Shown one piece after another: positions 23,874-32,253 of a stretch of 54,275 nucleotides of DNA. The stretch is from the NCBI GenBank assembly GCA_030706735.1, contig JAUZNZ010000032.1:1-54275 (forward strand). The letters run 5' to 3'. The position numbers and the translations under genes are program-made. How positions within the stretch are numbered: the first letter of the stretch is position 1; each line of letters begins with the position of its first letter. Below the pieces are notes generated by a model. It ran no database searches. It was not told the DNA's origin and saw only the letters and a program-made list of their open reading frames with translations. The DNA is from Bacteroidota bacterium. Lineage in GTDB: Bacteria > Bacteroidota > Bacteroidia > Chitinophagales > Chitinophagaceae.

Positions 23874-24410
23874 ATGAGCAAAAAAATTATGTCATGGGCT
23901 TATTGCGCCATGGCGGCCAGCCTTTTCCTTTCGACGAACGCCTCCGCCCAGTCGACGCCAAAGCTTTCAGATCCCGAAATTGCCTCTGTAGCCGTCGTGG
24001 CGAACCAGAATGACATCGGATTTGCCGGTATAGCCCAAAAGCATTCCAAAAATGCCGACATCCTGAATTTCGCAAAGACCATGGCGACGGATCACAAGGC
24101 CGTCATCGATCAGGCAGTAGCTCTTGTCAAGCGACTCGGCGTTACCCCAAAAGACAATGCGGTCAGTAAAAAAATGTTAGCCGACGCGGAGAAAACAAAC
24201 GCTTCCCTGCGTACAAAATCCGGGAAGGCTTTTGACAAGGCCTATATCGACAATGAGGTTGCCTATCACAAGGCGGTGATCTCTGCCGTCGAAGGCGTAT
24301 TGATCCCGCAGGCACAAAATGCCGAATTGAAGGCGCTCCTGGAAAAAGTCGATCCCATATTGAAGACCCATCTCGAACACGCCGAAATGGTTCAATCAAG
24401 TCTGAAATAA
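23874..24410 (+). CDS. DUF4142 exported protein
   Basis: The 178 residues comprise a signal peptide ending NASAQ and an all-helical DUF4142 domain (about 30-175) with a ferritin-like four-helix pattern: NDIGFAGIAQKHSKNADILNFAKTMATDH, then DNEVAYHKAVISAVEGVLIPQA. The function is unknown; the family is abundant in Bacteroidota and Proteobacteria envelopes. It overlaps the cupredoxin gene start by one base (TAATG), so the two proteins are translationally coupled and probably act in the same compartment. Confidence 0.88.
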   Translation: MSKKIMSWAYCAMAASLFLSTNASAQSTPKLSDPEIASVAVVANQNDIGFAGIAQKHSKNADILNFAKTMATDHKAVIDQAVALVKRLGVTPKDNAVSKKMLADAEKTNASLRTKSGKAFDKAYIDNEVAYHKAVISAVEGVLIPQAQNAELKALLEKVDPILKTHLEHAEMVQSSLK

Positions 24411-24763
24411 TGATCCGTTTGTTGGCCGCCGCACTGCTGGTCTTGAGCAGTTGCAGCAATTCCCCGGAAAAAGCCAGGCAAAACGAACCTGCGGCACCAA
24501 AGGACACGGCATACGCGGTTTTCACGGTCGAGATCAAGGGCATGAAGTTCGTGCCGGATTCCATCGTCGCCAGGAAGGGCGATCGGGTGATCTTCGTAAA
24601 CCGGGATTTGGTGCCGCATTGCGTTACCGAGTTGGACAGTAAGGCATGGACCTCCCATATTATCCCTCCCGGCGAGGATTATATGCACGTCGTAGACAGC
24701 AGCTCGAACTATTATTGCGCCATCCACAAAGTAATGAAAGGGAAGATCCGGGTAAAGGAATAG
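24410..24763 (+). CDS. Plastocyanin/azurin-like type 1 copper lipoprotein
   Basis: This is a 117-residue envelope electron carrier. The lipobox VLSSC places the lipid on Cys15. The cupredoxin fold shows FTVEIKGMKFVPDSIVARKGDRVIF and a complete type 1 copper site: His70 in LVPHCVTE, then Cys103, His106 and Met109 in YYCAIHKVMKG. It is coupled to the DUF4142 gene. Possible roles are electron donation to a periplasmic oxidase or to the N2O reductase encoded 8 kb away. The partner is not shown by sequence. Confidence 0.85.
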   Translation: MIRLLAAALLVLSSCSNSPEKARQNEPAAPKDTAYAVFTVEIKGMKFVPDSIVARKGDRVIFVNRDLVPHCVTELDSKAWTSHIIPPGEDYMHVVDSSSNYYCAIHKVMKGKIRVKE

Positions 24764-24769
24764 ATCCCG

Positions 24770-24785
24770 GGCGCGGCGCCGCGCC
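24770..24785. repeat. 16-bp perfect GC palindrome
   Basis: GGCGCGGCGCCGCGCC is perfectly self-complementary. It starts six bases after the cupredoxin stop. No T-run follows, so it is at best a weak transcription-pausing hairpin or a protein-binding site. Confidence 0.5.
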
Positions 24786-24823
24786 ATCGCCCTGGCATAT
24801 TAATTGAGCGGGTAAACAAATAG

Positions 24824-24859
24824 TCGGATCATAGTCCTAAATCGGATCATAGTCCTAAA
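24824..24859. repeat. Two tandem 18-bp direct repeats before the molybdenum hydroxylase gene
   Basis: The unit TCGGATCATAGTCCTAAA occurs twice, head to tail and without mismatch, ending 10 bases before the ATG. The second copy supplies the TA of the -7 box. Identical spacing on one face of the helix would fit a dimer-binding operator, or a recent slippage duplication. Confidence 0.8.
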
Positions 24860-24863
24860 TTTG
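24856..24863 (+). promoter_or_regulatory. Candidate -7 element of the molybdenum hydroxylase gene
   Basis: TAAATTTG matches TAnnTTTG and ends six bases before the ATG at 24870. This predicts a leaderless or nearly leaderless transcript. The -33 region lies within the tandem repeats and has no TTG. Confidence 0.5.
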
Positions 24864-24869
24864 TAACCC

Positions 24870-27017
24870 ATGGCGCCGCATGAACATTTCATAGGGCAAC
24901 CCATTAACCGGGTCGAAGGGCTCGACAAGGTTATAGGGCGCGCGAAATACGCGGCAGATTACCGGTTTGATCACATGGCGTATGGTAGCGTGGTCACGAG
25001 CACGGTTACCAAAGGGCGCATACGCTCGATCGACACGCGCTCCGCCCTGCAGGCGCCGGGCGTACTTTCGGTACTGAGCCATCTCAACGCTCCCCCGGTC
25101 CCCGGTTATTTGCATAGTTCCACGTCCGCCACGCCGGTCTTCGCGGGCGCCGAATTCAAACCTTTCCTGGATGACCGGATCCATTTCAATTCGCAACCCG
25201 TCGCGCTGGTGATCGCCGCAACGATCGCGCAGGCAGAACATGCCGCCTCACTGGTGCGTGTCGAATACGAAACGCAGGACCACCAGACAGATATCCATGA
25301 TAATCTTTCGGCCGCGGTCATCCCCCCAAGGTCCGCCGACTATACGAGGGGTTTGCCGGAGGCGTGGAAAAATGCGCCTGTGCATGTCGAGGCGGAATAC
25401 CAGACGCCCTGGCAGGTACATAACCCCATAGAACCCCATGCCACGACGGCCTACTGGGAAGGCGACGACAAATTATTTATTTTCAATAAGTCGCAGGGTG
25501 TCAAGACGACGCGCCAGCAGTTCGCCAACTATTTCAAGCTGAAGGAAGAAGACGTAAAGGTCCTTTCCCCATTTGTCGGTGGAGCGTTCGGAAGTTCATC
25601 CCGGATGTGGCCGCAGGAGATGATGGCCGTCATGGGCGCAAAGATCGTCGGACGGCCCGTTCAGGTGGCCCTGCAAAGGACGCAGGTTTTCAATATGGTC
25701 GGTTATCGGCCCCGCTCCATTCAAAAATATGCGATCGGCGCGCAGACGGACGGTACGCTCGTCGGGATCAGCCACCTGGCCTGGGGAAATACCTCCAGAT
25801 ATGAACAGTTTTCCGAACGCATCCTTGACCCGACAAAATCCATGTACGCCTGCCCCAATGTGCATACGGAGTACAAATTGGTGCCATTAGATATGAGTAC
25901 GCCCTGCCCGACACGCGGCCCCGGGGAGACCAGCGGTTCCTTTGCGATGGAGTCGGCGATGGATGAGCTGGCTTATGCACTCAACATGGACCCGCTGTCT
26001 TTGCGGAAAAAAAACTTCAACGCCGACGACCCGATGAAACAGCTCCCCTGGTCGAGCAACTATTTACAGGAATGCTATGACCGGGGGGCCGCGAAATTTG
26101 GATGGGAAAAACGAAATCCCTCCCCACGCTCCATGCGCAACGGAGAAATGCTCGTCGGTTGGGGTATGAGCGCCGGCATTTACAAAGCGGAAAGAGCGCC
26201 GGCTTCGGCAAGTATAACGATGAAAGCAGACGGACAAGCGGTGATCCGTTGTTCGGTCGCAGACACCGGACCTGGCTCCATTACCATCATGACCCAGATC
26301 GCCGCGGATGTCCTCGACCTTTCTCCGGAACAGGTAAAGATTGCCTGGGCGGACGCAGACTTCCCGATGGCTCCTCCTCAATACGGCTCTCATACGACAG
26401 CCTCTACCGGCTCCGCGGTATACGATGCGGCTTCTGCGCTTAAGAAAAAATTTATCGATCTCGAAGCGGTAAGCGTACAGGCCAGGGCGATAGACTACCC
26501 CGGCATCCTGCAAAAGCATGGGTTGACGGAGTTGGAGGCCACCGCCGGATCCAAACCGGAGCCTGAATTGGAAAAATATTCCGGCAAATCTTTTTCCGTC
26601 CATTTTGTGGAGGTCGAAGTCCACCCGCTGACCGGCCAGGTTCGCGTTACCCGCGTGCTGACCGCTATCGATGCCGGCAGGGTCATGAATCACAAGACGG
26701 CCCATAGCCAGGTCCTCGGCGCCGTCACCTGGGGCATCGGCATCGCCCTCATGGAACAGGGTCTCATCGATCATCGTTACGGCCGGTATATCAACAACAA
26801 CCTGGCCGACTACCATGTACCGGTTCACTCCGACATGCCGGACATCGACGTGTTCTTTGTGGACAAGCCCGATCCGGTTCTTGACCCGATGGGCGCAAAG
26901 GGATTGGGAGAGGTCGGCCTGATCGGCCTGACAGCGGGCATCGCCAATGCAGTCTTCCATGCCACCGGCAAACGCATCCGGGAACTCCCGATCACGCCGG
27001 ATAAGCTAATATCGTAG
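24870..27017 (+). CDS. Xanthine dehydrogenase-family molybdopterin-binding (large) subunit, YagR/PaoC-like
   Basis: This is a 715-residue molybdenum hydroxylase large subunit. Its N-terminal domain is of the aldehyde oxidase a/b hammerhead type (about 15-125; GRAKYAADYRFDHMAYGSVV). The molybdenum-cofactor domain shows GGAFGSSSRMWPQE (about 237), RGPGETSGSFAMESAMDELA (about 350) and the catalytic-base motif GAKGLGE (Glu681). It oxidises aldehydes or N-heterocycles in the PaoABC-type enzymes it resembles. Those enzymes need an iron-sulfur small subunit and an FAD subunit encoded next door, but neither is present in this window. No signal peptide is visible, so it is probably cytoplasmic or exported with a Tat-bearing partner encoded elsewhere. 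An MFS transporter gene follows after 25 bases. Confidence 0.9.
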   Translation: MAPHEHFIGQPINRVEGLDKVIGRAKYAADYRFDHMAYGSVVTSTVTKGRIRSIDTRSALQAPGVLSVLSHLNAPPVPGYLHSSTSATPVFAGAEFKPFLDDRIHFNSQPVALVIAATIAQAEHAASLVRVEYETQDHQTDIHDNLSAAVIPPRSADYTRGLPEAWKNAPVHVEAEYQTPWQVHNPIEPHATTAYWEGDDKLFIFNKSQGVKTTRQQFANYFKLKEEDVKVLSPFVGGAFGSSSRMWPQEMMAVMGAKIVGRPVQVALQRTQVFNMVGYRPRSIQKYAIGAQTDGTLVGISHLAWGNTSRYEQFSERILDPTKSMYACPNVHTEYKLVPLDMSTPCPTRGPGETSGSFAMESAMDELAYALNMDPLSLRKKNFNADDPMKQLPWSSNYLQECYDRGAAKFGWEKRNPSPRSMRNGEMLVGWGMSAGIYKAERAPASASITMKADGQAVIRCSVADTGPGSITIMTQIAADVLDLSPEQVKIAWADADFPMAPPQYGSHTTASTGSAVYDAASALKKKFIDLEAVSVQARAIDYPGILQKHGLTELEATAGSKPEPELEKYSGKSFSVHFVEVEVHPLTGQVRVTRVLTAIDAGRVMNHKTAHSQVLGAVTWGIGIALMEQGLIDHRYGRYINNNLADYHVPVHSDMPDIDVFFVDKPDPVLDPMGAKGLGEVGLIGLTAGIANAVFHATGKRIRELPITPDKLIS

Positions 27018-27042
27018 GGCCATTTCTTAATACTTTTAGGCG

Positions 27043-28230
27043 ATGCCGAAATTTGCACAGCGCTGGTTTTCCGGTCTCTCGAGGAACGTGATCTTTCTGT
27101 CACTGACATCGCTGTTTGGCGATATCTCTACGGAAATGCTTTATCCCATTTTGCCGGTCTACCTGACCCAAACCCTGAAAGCCAGTGGTGGGGTTCTCGG
27201 TCTTATCGAAGGCATGGCCCAGGCGATCCAAAATGTGGCGCAGGGATTCTCAGGATTCTTATCCGACAAATTGCAGCGAAAAAAGCCGATCGCGTTGGCC
27301 GGTTTTATTCTCGCCGCCCTGGCAAAGCCACTTCTCGGCCTGGCCAGTACCTGGCAGTTTGCCCTGGGAGCGAGGCTCGCCGACAGGCTCGGGGCAGGAA
27401 CCCGTTCCGCGCCGCGGGATGCGCTGATCGCCGAATCGGTCGAACCGAAATACCGGGGAAAGGCCTTTGGATTGGAGGGCTTCGGGGACAATCTCGGTGC
27501 ATTCCTCGGTCCGGTGATCACGGTTTTGCTATTCCTTTTCTTCCAATTAAATATTCATACCGTTTTCTTCCTCGCCTTTATCCCCGGGGGCATTGCCGCC
27601 TTACTGGTGCTTTTCGTGAAAGAAAGAAAGATCCGGCCGGAGGGAAGTCCCAAAATAGAAATGCATTTCCGCGAATTCCCCGCCGCCTATTGGAGATACC
27701 TGATGATCACCGCGCTCTTTGGCATCGGCAATTCCAGCAATTCCTTTCTGATCCTGCAATTGAAAGGGAAAGGCATTTCTCTGACGGTCACCGTGCTGAT
27801 CTATGCCCTTTTTAATCTGCTCGCCGCGCTGATATCGTATCCGGCCGGATCCTTATCGGACAAGTTGGGCAGGAGGCCCGTCCTCCTCGTGTCCTTCATC
27901 ATCTTTTTCATCGCCTATGCAGGGTTTGCCATGACCACGGGTTTTTTCCTAACGGCGATCCTGTTTGTCTTCTATGGGCTCTTCCAGGGGGTATTCCGAT
28001 CCGTCGGCAAGTCTTACGCAACTGATCTGGTCCCTGCCCATTTGCGGGCGAGCGGAATAGGCTGGTATTCTACCACGGTCGGGATTTCCGGTCTCATCGC
28101 AAGTATCGTGGCCGGCCAACTTTGGGACAAGGTCAGCCATACGGCCGTTTTTGTCTACGGCGCCGCGATATCGTCTATCGGGATCGTTTCTTTATGCCTG
28201 TTCAAAGGCAAGGCCCCACGCGCGGATTGA
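27043..28230 (+). CDS. MFS transporter
   Basis: This 395-residue inner-membrane protein has 12 hydrophobic helices. MFS signatures are DISTEMLYPILPVYLTQTL in helix 1, GFLSDKLQRKKPIAL between helices 2 and 3, RLADRLGAGTRSAPRDALIAE around helix 4, and the matching repeat GSLSDKLGRRPVLL in the second half. It resembles the group annotated as general drug or metabolite efflux carriers; the substrate is unknown. A near-consensus -7 box (TACTTTTA) ends four bases before the ATG, so it may have its own promoter besides reading from the hydroxylase gene. Confidence 0.85.
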   Translation: MPKFAQRWFSGLSRNVIFLSLTSLFGDISTEMLYPILPVYLTQTLKASGGVLGLIEGMAQAIQNVAQGFSGFLSDKLQRKKPIALAGFILAALAKPLLGLASTWQFALGARLADRLGAGTRSAPRDALIAESVEPKYRGKAFGLEGFGDNLGAFLGPVITVLLFLFFQLNIHTVFFLAFIPGGIAALLVLFVKERKIRPEGSPKIEMHFREFPAAYWRYLMITALFGIGNSSNSFLILQLKGKGISLTVTVLIYALFNLLAALISYPAGSLSDKLGRRPVLLVSFIIFFIAYAGFAMTTGFFLTAILFVFYGLFQGVFRSVGKSYATDLVPAHLRASGIGWYSTTVGISGLIASIVAGQLWDKVSHTAVFVYGAAISSIGIVSLCLFKGKAPRAD

Positions 28231-28322
28231 TCAAACTCACCGTCGGACCTGACAGCCCTCATGACTTTCACATGAATCAGGTATTACTTTCAAAGCCATT
28301 AGCGCAGTAAAATTTTATCTAT

Positions 28323-28598
28323 ATGAAACCATATTGTCAAAGCTGCAGCATGCCGCTGGACGGCGATGAAGTACTGGGTACAGAAAAAGATGGATCCAGG
28401 AATCAGGACTATTGTAAATATTGTTATCAGGAGGGCGCATTTACCGCTCCGGATATGTCGCTCCGCGAAATGGAAACGCTGGTAAGGAACAAAATGGAGG
28501 AAATGAATATACCGGCAGAGACGATCACGATGGCTGTAACCAGTTTGCCCGAACTGAAAAGGTGGAAGAAAAAGTCAGGTCATTATATAATCTTATAA
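28323..28598 (+). CDS. Small putative zinc-ribbon protein
   Basis: This is a 91-residue cytoplasmic protein. Four cysteines, Cys5 and Cys8 (YCQSCSMPL) with Cys31 and Cys34 (YCKYCYQEG), form a treble-clef or zinc-ribbon site of the putative zinc ribbon family (PF12674-like). A helical tail with LREMETLVRNKMEEMN follows. The function is unknown. It is followed after 18 bases by the GyrI-like gene; in related proteins this ribbon is often found near or fused to GyrI-like or AraC-type domains, consistent with the pairing here. Confidence 0.8.
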   Translation: MKPYCQSCSMPLDGDEVLGTEKDGSRNQDYCKYCYQEGAFTAPDMSLREMETLVRNKMEEMNIPAETITMAVTSLPELKRWKKKSGHYIIL

Positions 28599-28616
28599 AG
28601 GAACTATTTGTTTTTT

Positions 28617-29162
28617 ATGAAACGACTATTTATCGCGCTGTTTGCGCTGGCCGGCCTTCGGGCTGCTGCCATGGACAAATCATCGGATACCAGCAGGCAG
28701 CCTGCCTTCATTCTGGCAGATACCACAGTAGGCGCCATGACGCTGTTAACGATACGAGATACGGCGACCGGCATGGCGGACATAAGCCAAATCATGGGCA
28801 GGGATTACGGAGAGCTCTTTGCATTCGTTGGTCAAAACGGTCTGAAACCCGGCAGGACCATGGCGTTCTATTATTCAACCCAGCCGGTTCTCATACTGGA
28901 TGCGGCCGTTGAGGTGGATAAACGGCCCGATCAATTGACAGGCAGAGTAAAATGGATAGCGCTACGCTCCGGAAATGCGATCGTCGCCCATTACCAGGGC
29001 CCTTATGACCAAATAGGGCCAGCCTATACCGCTCTGTTTAACCGGCTTAAACAACAAAACAAAATGGCTGATGGGCCGCCCTTTGAAGTATACCTGAATG
29101 ATCCCATGTCAGTGAAAGATCCCTTCGATCTTCGCACGGATGTATATCAAATGACGAAGTGA
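28617..29162 (+). CDS. Exported GyrI-like / AraC effector-binding domain protein
   Basis: The 181 residues comprise a hydrophobic N-terminus that looks like a signal peptide (MKRLFIALFALAGLRAAAM) and a GyrI-like SOUL/effector-binding domain (about 35-180). That domain is recognisable from DISQIMGRDYGELFAFVGQNG, GNAIVAHYQGPYDQIGPAYTALF and PPFEVYLNDP. Such domains bind small hydrophobic molecules. The combination with a signal peptide is less common than cytoplasmic stand-alone forms. A TTG codon nine bases upstream is in frame, but the ATG at 28617 follows an AAAGGA ribosome-binding-like sequence and is preferred. Confidence 0.72.
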   Translation: MKRLFIALFALAGLRAAAMDKSSDTSRQPAFILADTTVGAMTLLTIRDTATGMADISQIMGRDYGELFAFVGQNGLKPGRTMAFYYSTQPVLILDAAVEVDKRPDQLTGRVKWIALRSGNAIVAHYQGPYDQIGPAYTALFNRLKQQNKMADGPPFEVYLNDPMSVKDPFDLRTDVYQMTK

Positions 29163-29169
29163 ATATCGC

Positions 29170-29742
29170 CTAGTTCAATTTCAGGACGATGCCGACCTGG
29201 ATTTCGGTGATATCGTGGCCTGCTTCGGCGTTAAAGCCAAATGTCGGAGTGACAAAATAGCTGGCTCCCACGAAGATGCCCGGGACCGGGATCACCGAGC
29301 TGTGCGAATAATCCGTGTTATTATTGTAAGAATAATGATGAAAGCCTAATCCCGCCGAAACGCCGCCATAGGTATCCAGCCCGGGAACATCCCAACCGCA
29401 ATGAAAGGCGGCCCTCACGGCAACAACGACCGTATTTGAATGATAGTTGGAATAGTAACCGCCATTCGAAAAGGAACCGCCGATCTCTCCTCCGAGGGTG
29501 ACCACGCCGGGGCCGGCTTCCCACATACCGCGTTCAATGGCCGCCTTAAAACCAAATGGTGAATTATAATAATCTCCCTCATAATACGCCCCCGCGCCAA
29601 TCCCGGCATTGAAGGTCAAGCTGCCCAATTTTACCGGATTGGTCGGCCCATTTCCTCCGCCGTGTTGTGCATAGGTGCTGCCGGTAATTCCCGCACACAA
29701 AACAAATACTACTAAAGCCTGGATAAATTTCGCCTTTCTCAT
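29170..29742 (-). CDS. Outer-membrane beta-barrel-like exported protein
   Basis: The 190 residues comprise a signal peptide ending GSTYAQ and a Gly/Tyr-rich sequence of alternating strands ending in an aromatic-free but hydrophobic terminal strand (VGIVLKLN). Segments such as FNAGIGAGAYYEGDYY and PGIFVGASYFVTPTFGFNAEAG suggest a small eight-stranded opacity-type barrel. The frame extends upstream to 29793, but the signal peptide starts at the ATG at 29742. Function unknown. It converges on the GyrI-like gene with seven bases between the stops. Confidence 0.7.
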   Translation of the reverse strand: MRKAKFIQALVVFVLCAGITGSTYAQHGGGNGPTNPVKLGSLTFNAGIGAGAYYEGDYYNSPFGFKAAIERGMWEAGPGVVTLGGEIGGSFSNGGYYSNYHSNTVVVAVRAAFHCGWDVPGLDTYGGVSAGLGFHHYSYNNNTDYSHSSVIPVPGIFVGASYFVTPTFGFNAEAGHDITEIQVGIVLKLN

Positions 29743-29823
29743 AATTTTATTGTTTAATGCTGCAAATATAATGCCACCGAAGGGTTTTCTCAAATAGGCG
29801 GGACGGGGCCTGGCGCCGGACCG

Positions 29824-30255
29824 CTAATAAACCATTTTAATAGTAAGGGTCGTGTCATTGCTGAGCGTGAACGCTGCATCCCGGAACCTCGGCGGTCCCC
29901 ATGAACCCCTGGCATTATTCGATGCACCCGTACCTTCCGTAGGTATCCCGAACAAGTTGCCGTCTAATTTCCTGTTGCTGTTCTCATCATGGAAACAAGC
30001 CATGGCATAGACTCCCTCCGGGATGGCCTCCAAAATGACGGTGGCCTTGCTGTTGGAGATTGGGGCGGCGGAGAGTCTGAACGCAGCCGAAGTATCCCTC
30101 GGGTATCCGCGTGCCGAGTGGTAGAGGCTCAGATAAAGGGTCCCTTTGTCACTTCGCAGGCCGGTAATGTGAACGGTGATGGTATACTGCCGGTTTGACG
30201 ACATCCCGGTAGCAAAAAGAAGGGCAACCAGGCTCGTAATATAAACATGTCTCAT
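29824..30255 (-). CDS. DUF2141 exported protein
   Basis: This is a 143-residue protein with an N-terminal hydrophobic signal and a DUF2141 beta-sandwich domain. YTITVHITGLRSDKGTLYLSLY, IPEGVYAMACFHDENSNRKLDGN and FGIPTEGTGASNNARG are the family signature (the last is the strongly conserved GxPxEGxGxSNNA pattern). It is an exported Bacteroidota/Proteobacteria family of unknown function, monocistronic, located between the barrel protein and the oxidase-like gene on the same strand. Confidence 0.85.
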   Translation of the reverse strand: MRHVYITSLVALLFATGMSSNRQYTITVHITGLRSDKGTLYLSLYHSARGYPRDTSAAFRLSAAPISNSKATVILEAIPEGVYAMACFHDENSNRKLDGNLFGIPTEGTGASNNARGSWGPPRFRDAAFTLSNDTTLTIKMVY

Positions 30256-30325
30256 ATAATTGTCCCGAACAAAATTAAAAAAATTAGCTCAATTCGGTGA
30301 TTACCTTTGCTCACCGGGAGCGTTT

Positions 30326-31603
30326 TCATCCTTCCGGCTTTGTTCTATCTGATCTATAGCTTCGAAAGATCAAACGGGTCGGCCGCTGATCACGGAGCAT
30401 GATAGCCAATCCGCTGAAAATGACCGCCGCGACAGCCAGCAATAAAAACGGGATAAAAGATAAACTCCGGTCATACATCGCCAACAAGGCCTGTAAAAGC
30501 AGCAGCGTTTCGTTCAACAAGACGCCGGTCAGGAAAATTCCCCATCCTTTTTTCCACCCGGACGGTCCGGAGTGCAGCATTTTTTCCTGTATAAAGTACC
30601 CGATCAAATAAAAACTGAGGAACCCCAGCGTCACGAGATGCAGATAGCCGATGATCACGGGCCGGAGCCCGAAGGCAAACCGACCCAGGAAGGGGATGAC
30701 GGACAAAGCCTGCAGAACGAGCTTGATCGTAAAAGCCAGACAGGACAATCCCCAGAATAGTTTTGTCTGGTAAGGCAACAGTCGCGACCAATGCGCCCAC
30801 GAGTCCCGCAGCAGCGACAGAAAAAATAGTAAGGCGGCCACCTGCAAAACGGCCGCCGCCGCCGCAATGACGAATACCCATGCAGGAGGATCCATCCACA
30901 GCAACGACAAACAATACGCCGGAATGCAGGCGACCGCCATCAACCCGAAGAAGATCCGTCCTTTTTTCTCATCCCATGGCAGCTGATAATATTTCGCGGT
31001 AAAGAAGAATAAGGCAAGGACGGCAAAGCTGAACCACCCATTATATTGGAAATGAAGGAAAAGATAGACCGAGTTAAAGTAGAGGGTTGGCGGAACCATC
31101 TTATGCGTCATGATATAGGCCAGCAAGAGCGGCCCCGCGCCGGATAAGACGAAGAAAAATAAAGCGGCTCTTATCCACCTTTTAATGGACGGCGGGAGTC
31201 CGCTCCTTCCCACATCTTTCCCGAATTGCCAGCTGAACCACCAGGAAAAGATCAGGGACAGCATCGAAAAAATGATCGAGACCGGCCCATATCCTTCAAA
31301 AGGGAAACTCAATAACATGCCGTAACTGGCTGTCTGGGCAAGCCAGAATTGATAGGTATAGACCCGCCTTATGGGGAACCCGGACAGGGATAACACGTAT
31401 AATAATGCTGTAAAAAGTGCAGTGGATATCCACCCGGCAAAGGCAAAATGAGAATGGGCATGTAATAGATACTTATAATTAACGCCCGGCAACGGCAGAG
31501 CGATCTTAATACGCAGCAGCATGCCGAGGACCGAAACCAAAACGAAATTCAGGAGGCATAAGACCGCCCACCGCCGGAATCTTATAAATTCGGTTCCTTG
31601 CAT
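30326..31603 (-). CDS. Twelve-helix membrane protein, heme-copper-oxidase-I/NnrS-like, linked to Crp/Fnr
   Basis: The 425 residues form about 12 hydrophobic helices with no soluble domain. Helix II carries a His cluster (His48, His50, His52 in YLLHAHSHFAFAGW) and a later helix has YLFLHFQYNGWFSFAV, suggesting heme or copper ligands as in heme-copper oxidase subunit I or NnrS relatives. The full oxidase ligand set is not evident, so catalysis is doubtful. The gene starts 12 bases after the Crp/Fnr gene and is divergent from the nos operon, pointing to a role in nitrogen-oxide or low-oxygen physiology. The family assignment is tentative. Confidence 0.5.
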   Translation of the reverse strand: MQGTEFIRFRRWAVLCLLNFVLVSVLGMLLRIKIALPLPGVNYKYLLHAHSHFAFAGWISTALFTALLYVLSLSGFPIRRVYTYQFWLAQTASYGMLLSFPFEGYGPVSIIFSMLSLIFSWWFSWQFGKDVGRSGLPPSIKRWIRAALFFFVLSGAGPLLLAYIMTHKMVPPTLYFNSVYLFLHFQYNGWFSFAVLALFFFTAKYYQLPWDEKKGRIFFGLMAVACIPAYCLSLLWMDPPAWVFVIAAAAAVLQVAALLFFLSLLRDSWAHWSRLLPYQTKLFWGLSCLAFTIKLVLQALSVIPFLGRFAFGLRPVIIGYLHLVTLGFLSFYLIGYFIQEKMLHSGPSGWKKGWGIFLTGVLLNETLLLLQALLAMYDRSLSFIPFLLLAVAAVIFSGLAIMLRDQRPTRLIFRSYRSDRTKPEG

Positions 31604-31615
31604 TGCCCTGAGAAT

Positions 31616-32209
31616 TTAGACATATACTTTGCCATTTTTCAATAACAGATCGCCCTTAACATACAGGCTGCGGATGGCCCTGATCACCGTCTCTACCCTT
31701 AGTCCGGTCATGTCGGCGATTTGTTGCCTGGTGAGGTCCACTTTATACTTCGCCTCCCAGGGCAGCTTGCTGGTCCGTTTGAATTGCCTGATGAGGGTGA
31801 CGATGCGATGCTCCGGCCCGTAGCACGACAGCTCTTTTAACAAAACGGACTTAAATCGGGAGCGCCCGGCCATTAGCCGGGTGAACGCAAAATGAAGCGT
31901 GAAGTCATCCTTCAATATATGGATAAAGCTCTCTTTCCCGAGCCGGATCAGCAGCGTATCTTCTTCGGCCACGGCGCAGGCCAGGTAGGTATTGCCATCA
32001 AATAAGGGGAGTTCCCCGAACGTTTCGCCATCTACATAGATACCCTGGATGAACTCCTTCCCTTCCTCATTGCAACTCACCATTTTCACCTTCCCCGTCA
32101 CGATCTGGTAGTAATAGCGGCCTCTATCCCCTTGATAAAAAATGATCTGTCCTTTCCCGATCCGGCGATGGACGGCTCCCCAGCATAATAGGAGGTCTAT
32201 ATTGATCAT
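31616..32209 (-). CDS. Crp/Fnr-family transcription regulator of the nos locus
   Basis: The 197 residues comprise a cyclic-nucleotide-binding-type sensory barrel (about 10-120; GKGQIIFYQGDRGRYYYQIV, DGETFGELPLFDGNTY) and a C-terminal winged helix with recognition helix LTRQQIADMTGLRVETVIRAI. It has no Fnr-type N-terminal Cys cluster, so an iron-sulfur oxygen sensor is not indicated; a heme-type NO sensor (DNR/NnrR-like) is possible but unproven. The ATG at 32209 (MINIDLLL) matches relatives; an ATG at 32239 would add ten residues. A palindromic Fnr-type box lies 45 bases upstream, between this gene and the cytochrome c-nosZ operon. Confidence 0.88.
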   Translation of the reverse strand: MINIDLLLCWGAVHRRIGKGQIIFYQGDRGRYYYQIVTGKVKMVSCNEEGKEFIQGIYVDGETFGELPLFDGNTYLACAVAEEDTLLIRLGKESFIHILKDDFTLHFAFTRLMAGRSRFKSVLLKELSCYGPEHRIVTLIRQFKRTSKLPWEAKYKVDLTRQQIADMTGLRVETVIRAIRSLYVKGDLLLKNGKVYV

Positions 32210-32253
32210 AGCAAGGTTATAGCGCACAATTGCTGACATAAATTAAGCTTTTT

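Noticed and set aside
26064-26960. A 298-codon minus-strand frame
   Set aside because: It is antisense to the molybdenum hydroxylase gene, whose motifs cover the whole interval.
28259-28275. TCATG-N7-CATGA palindrome upstream of the zinc-ribbon gene as an operator
   Set aside because: Five-base arms of this composition occur by chance in this length of sequence, and no promoter is aligned with it.
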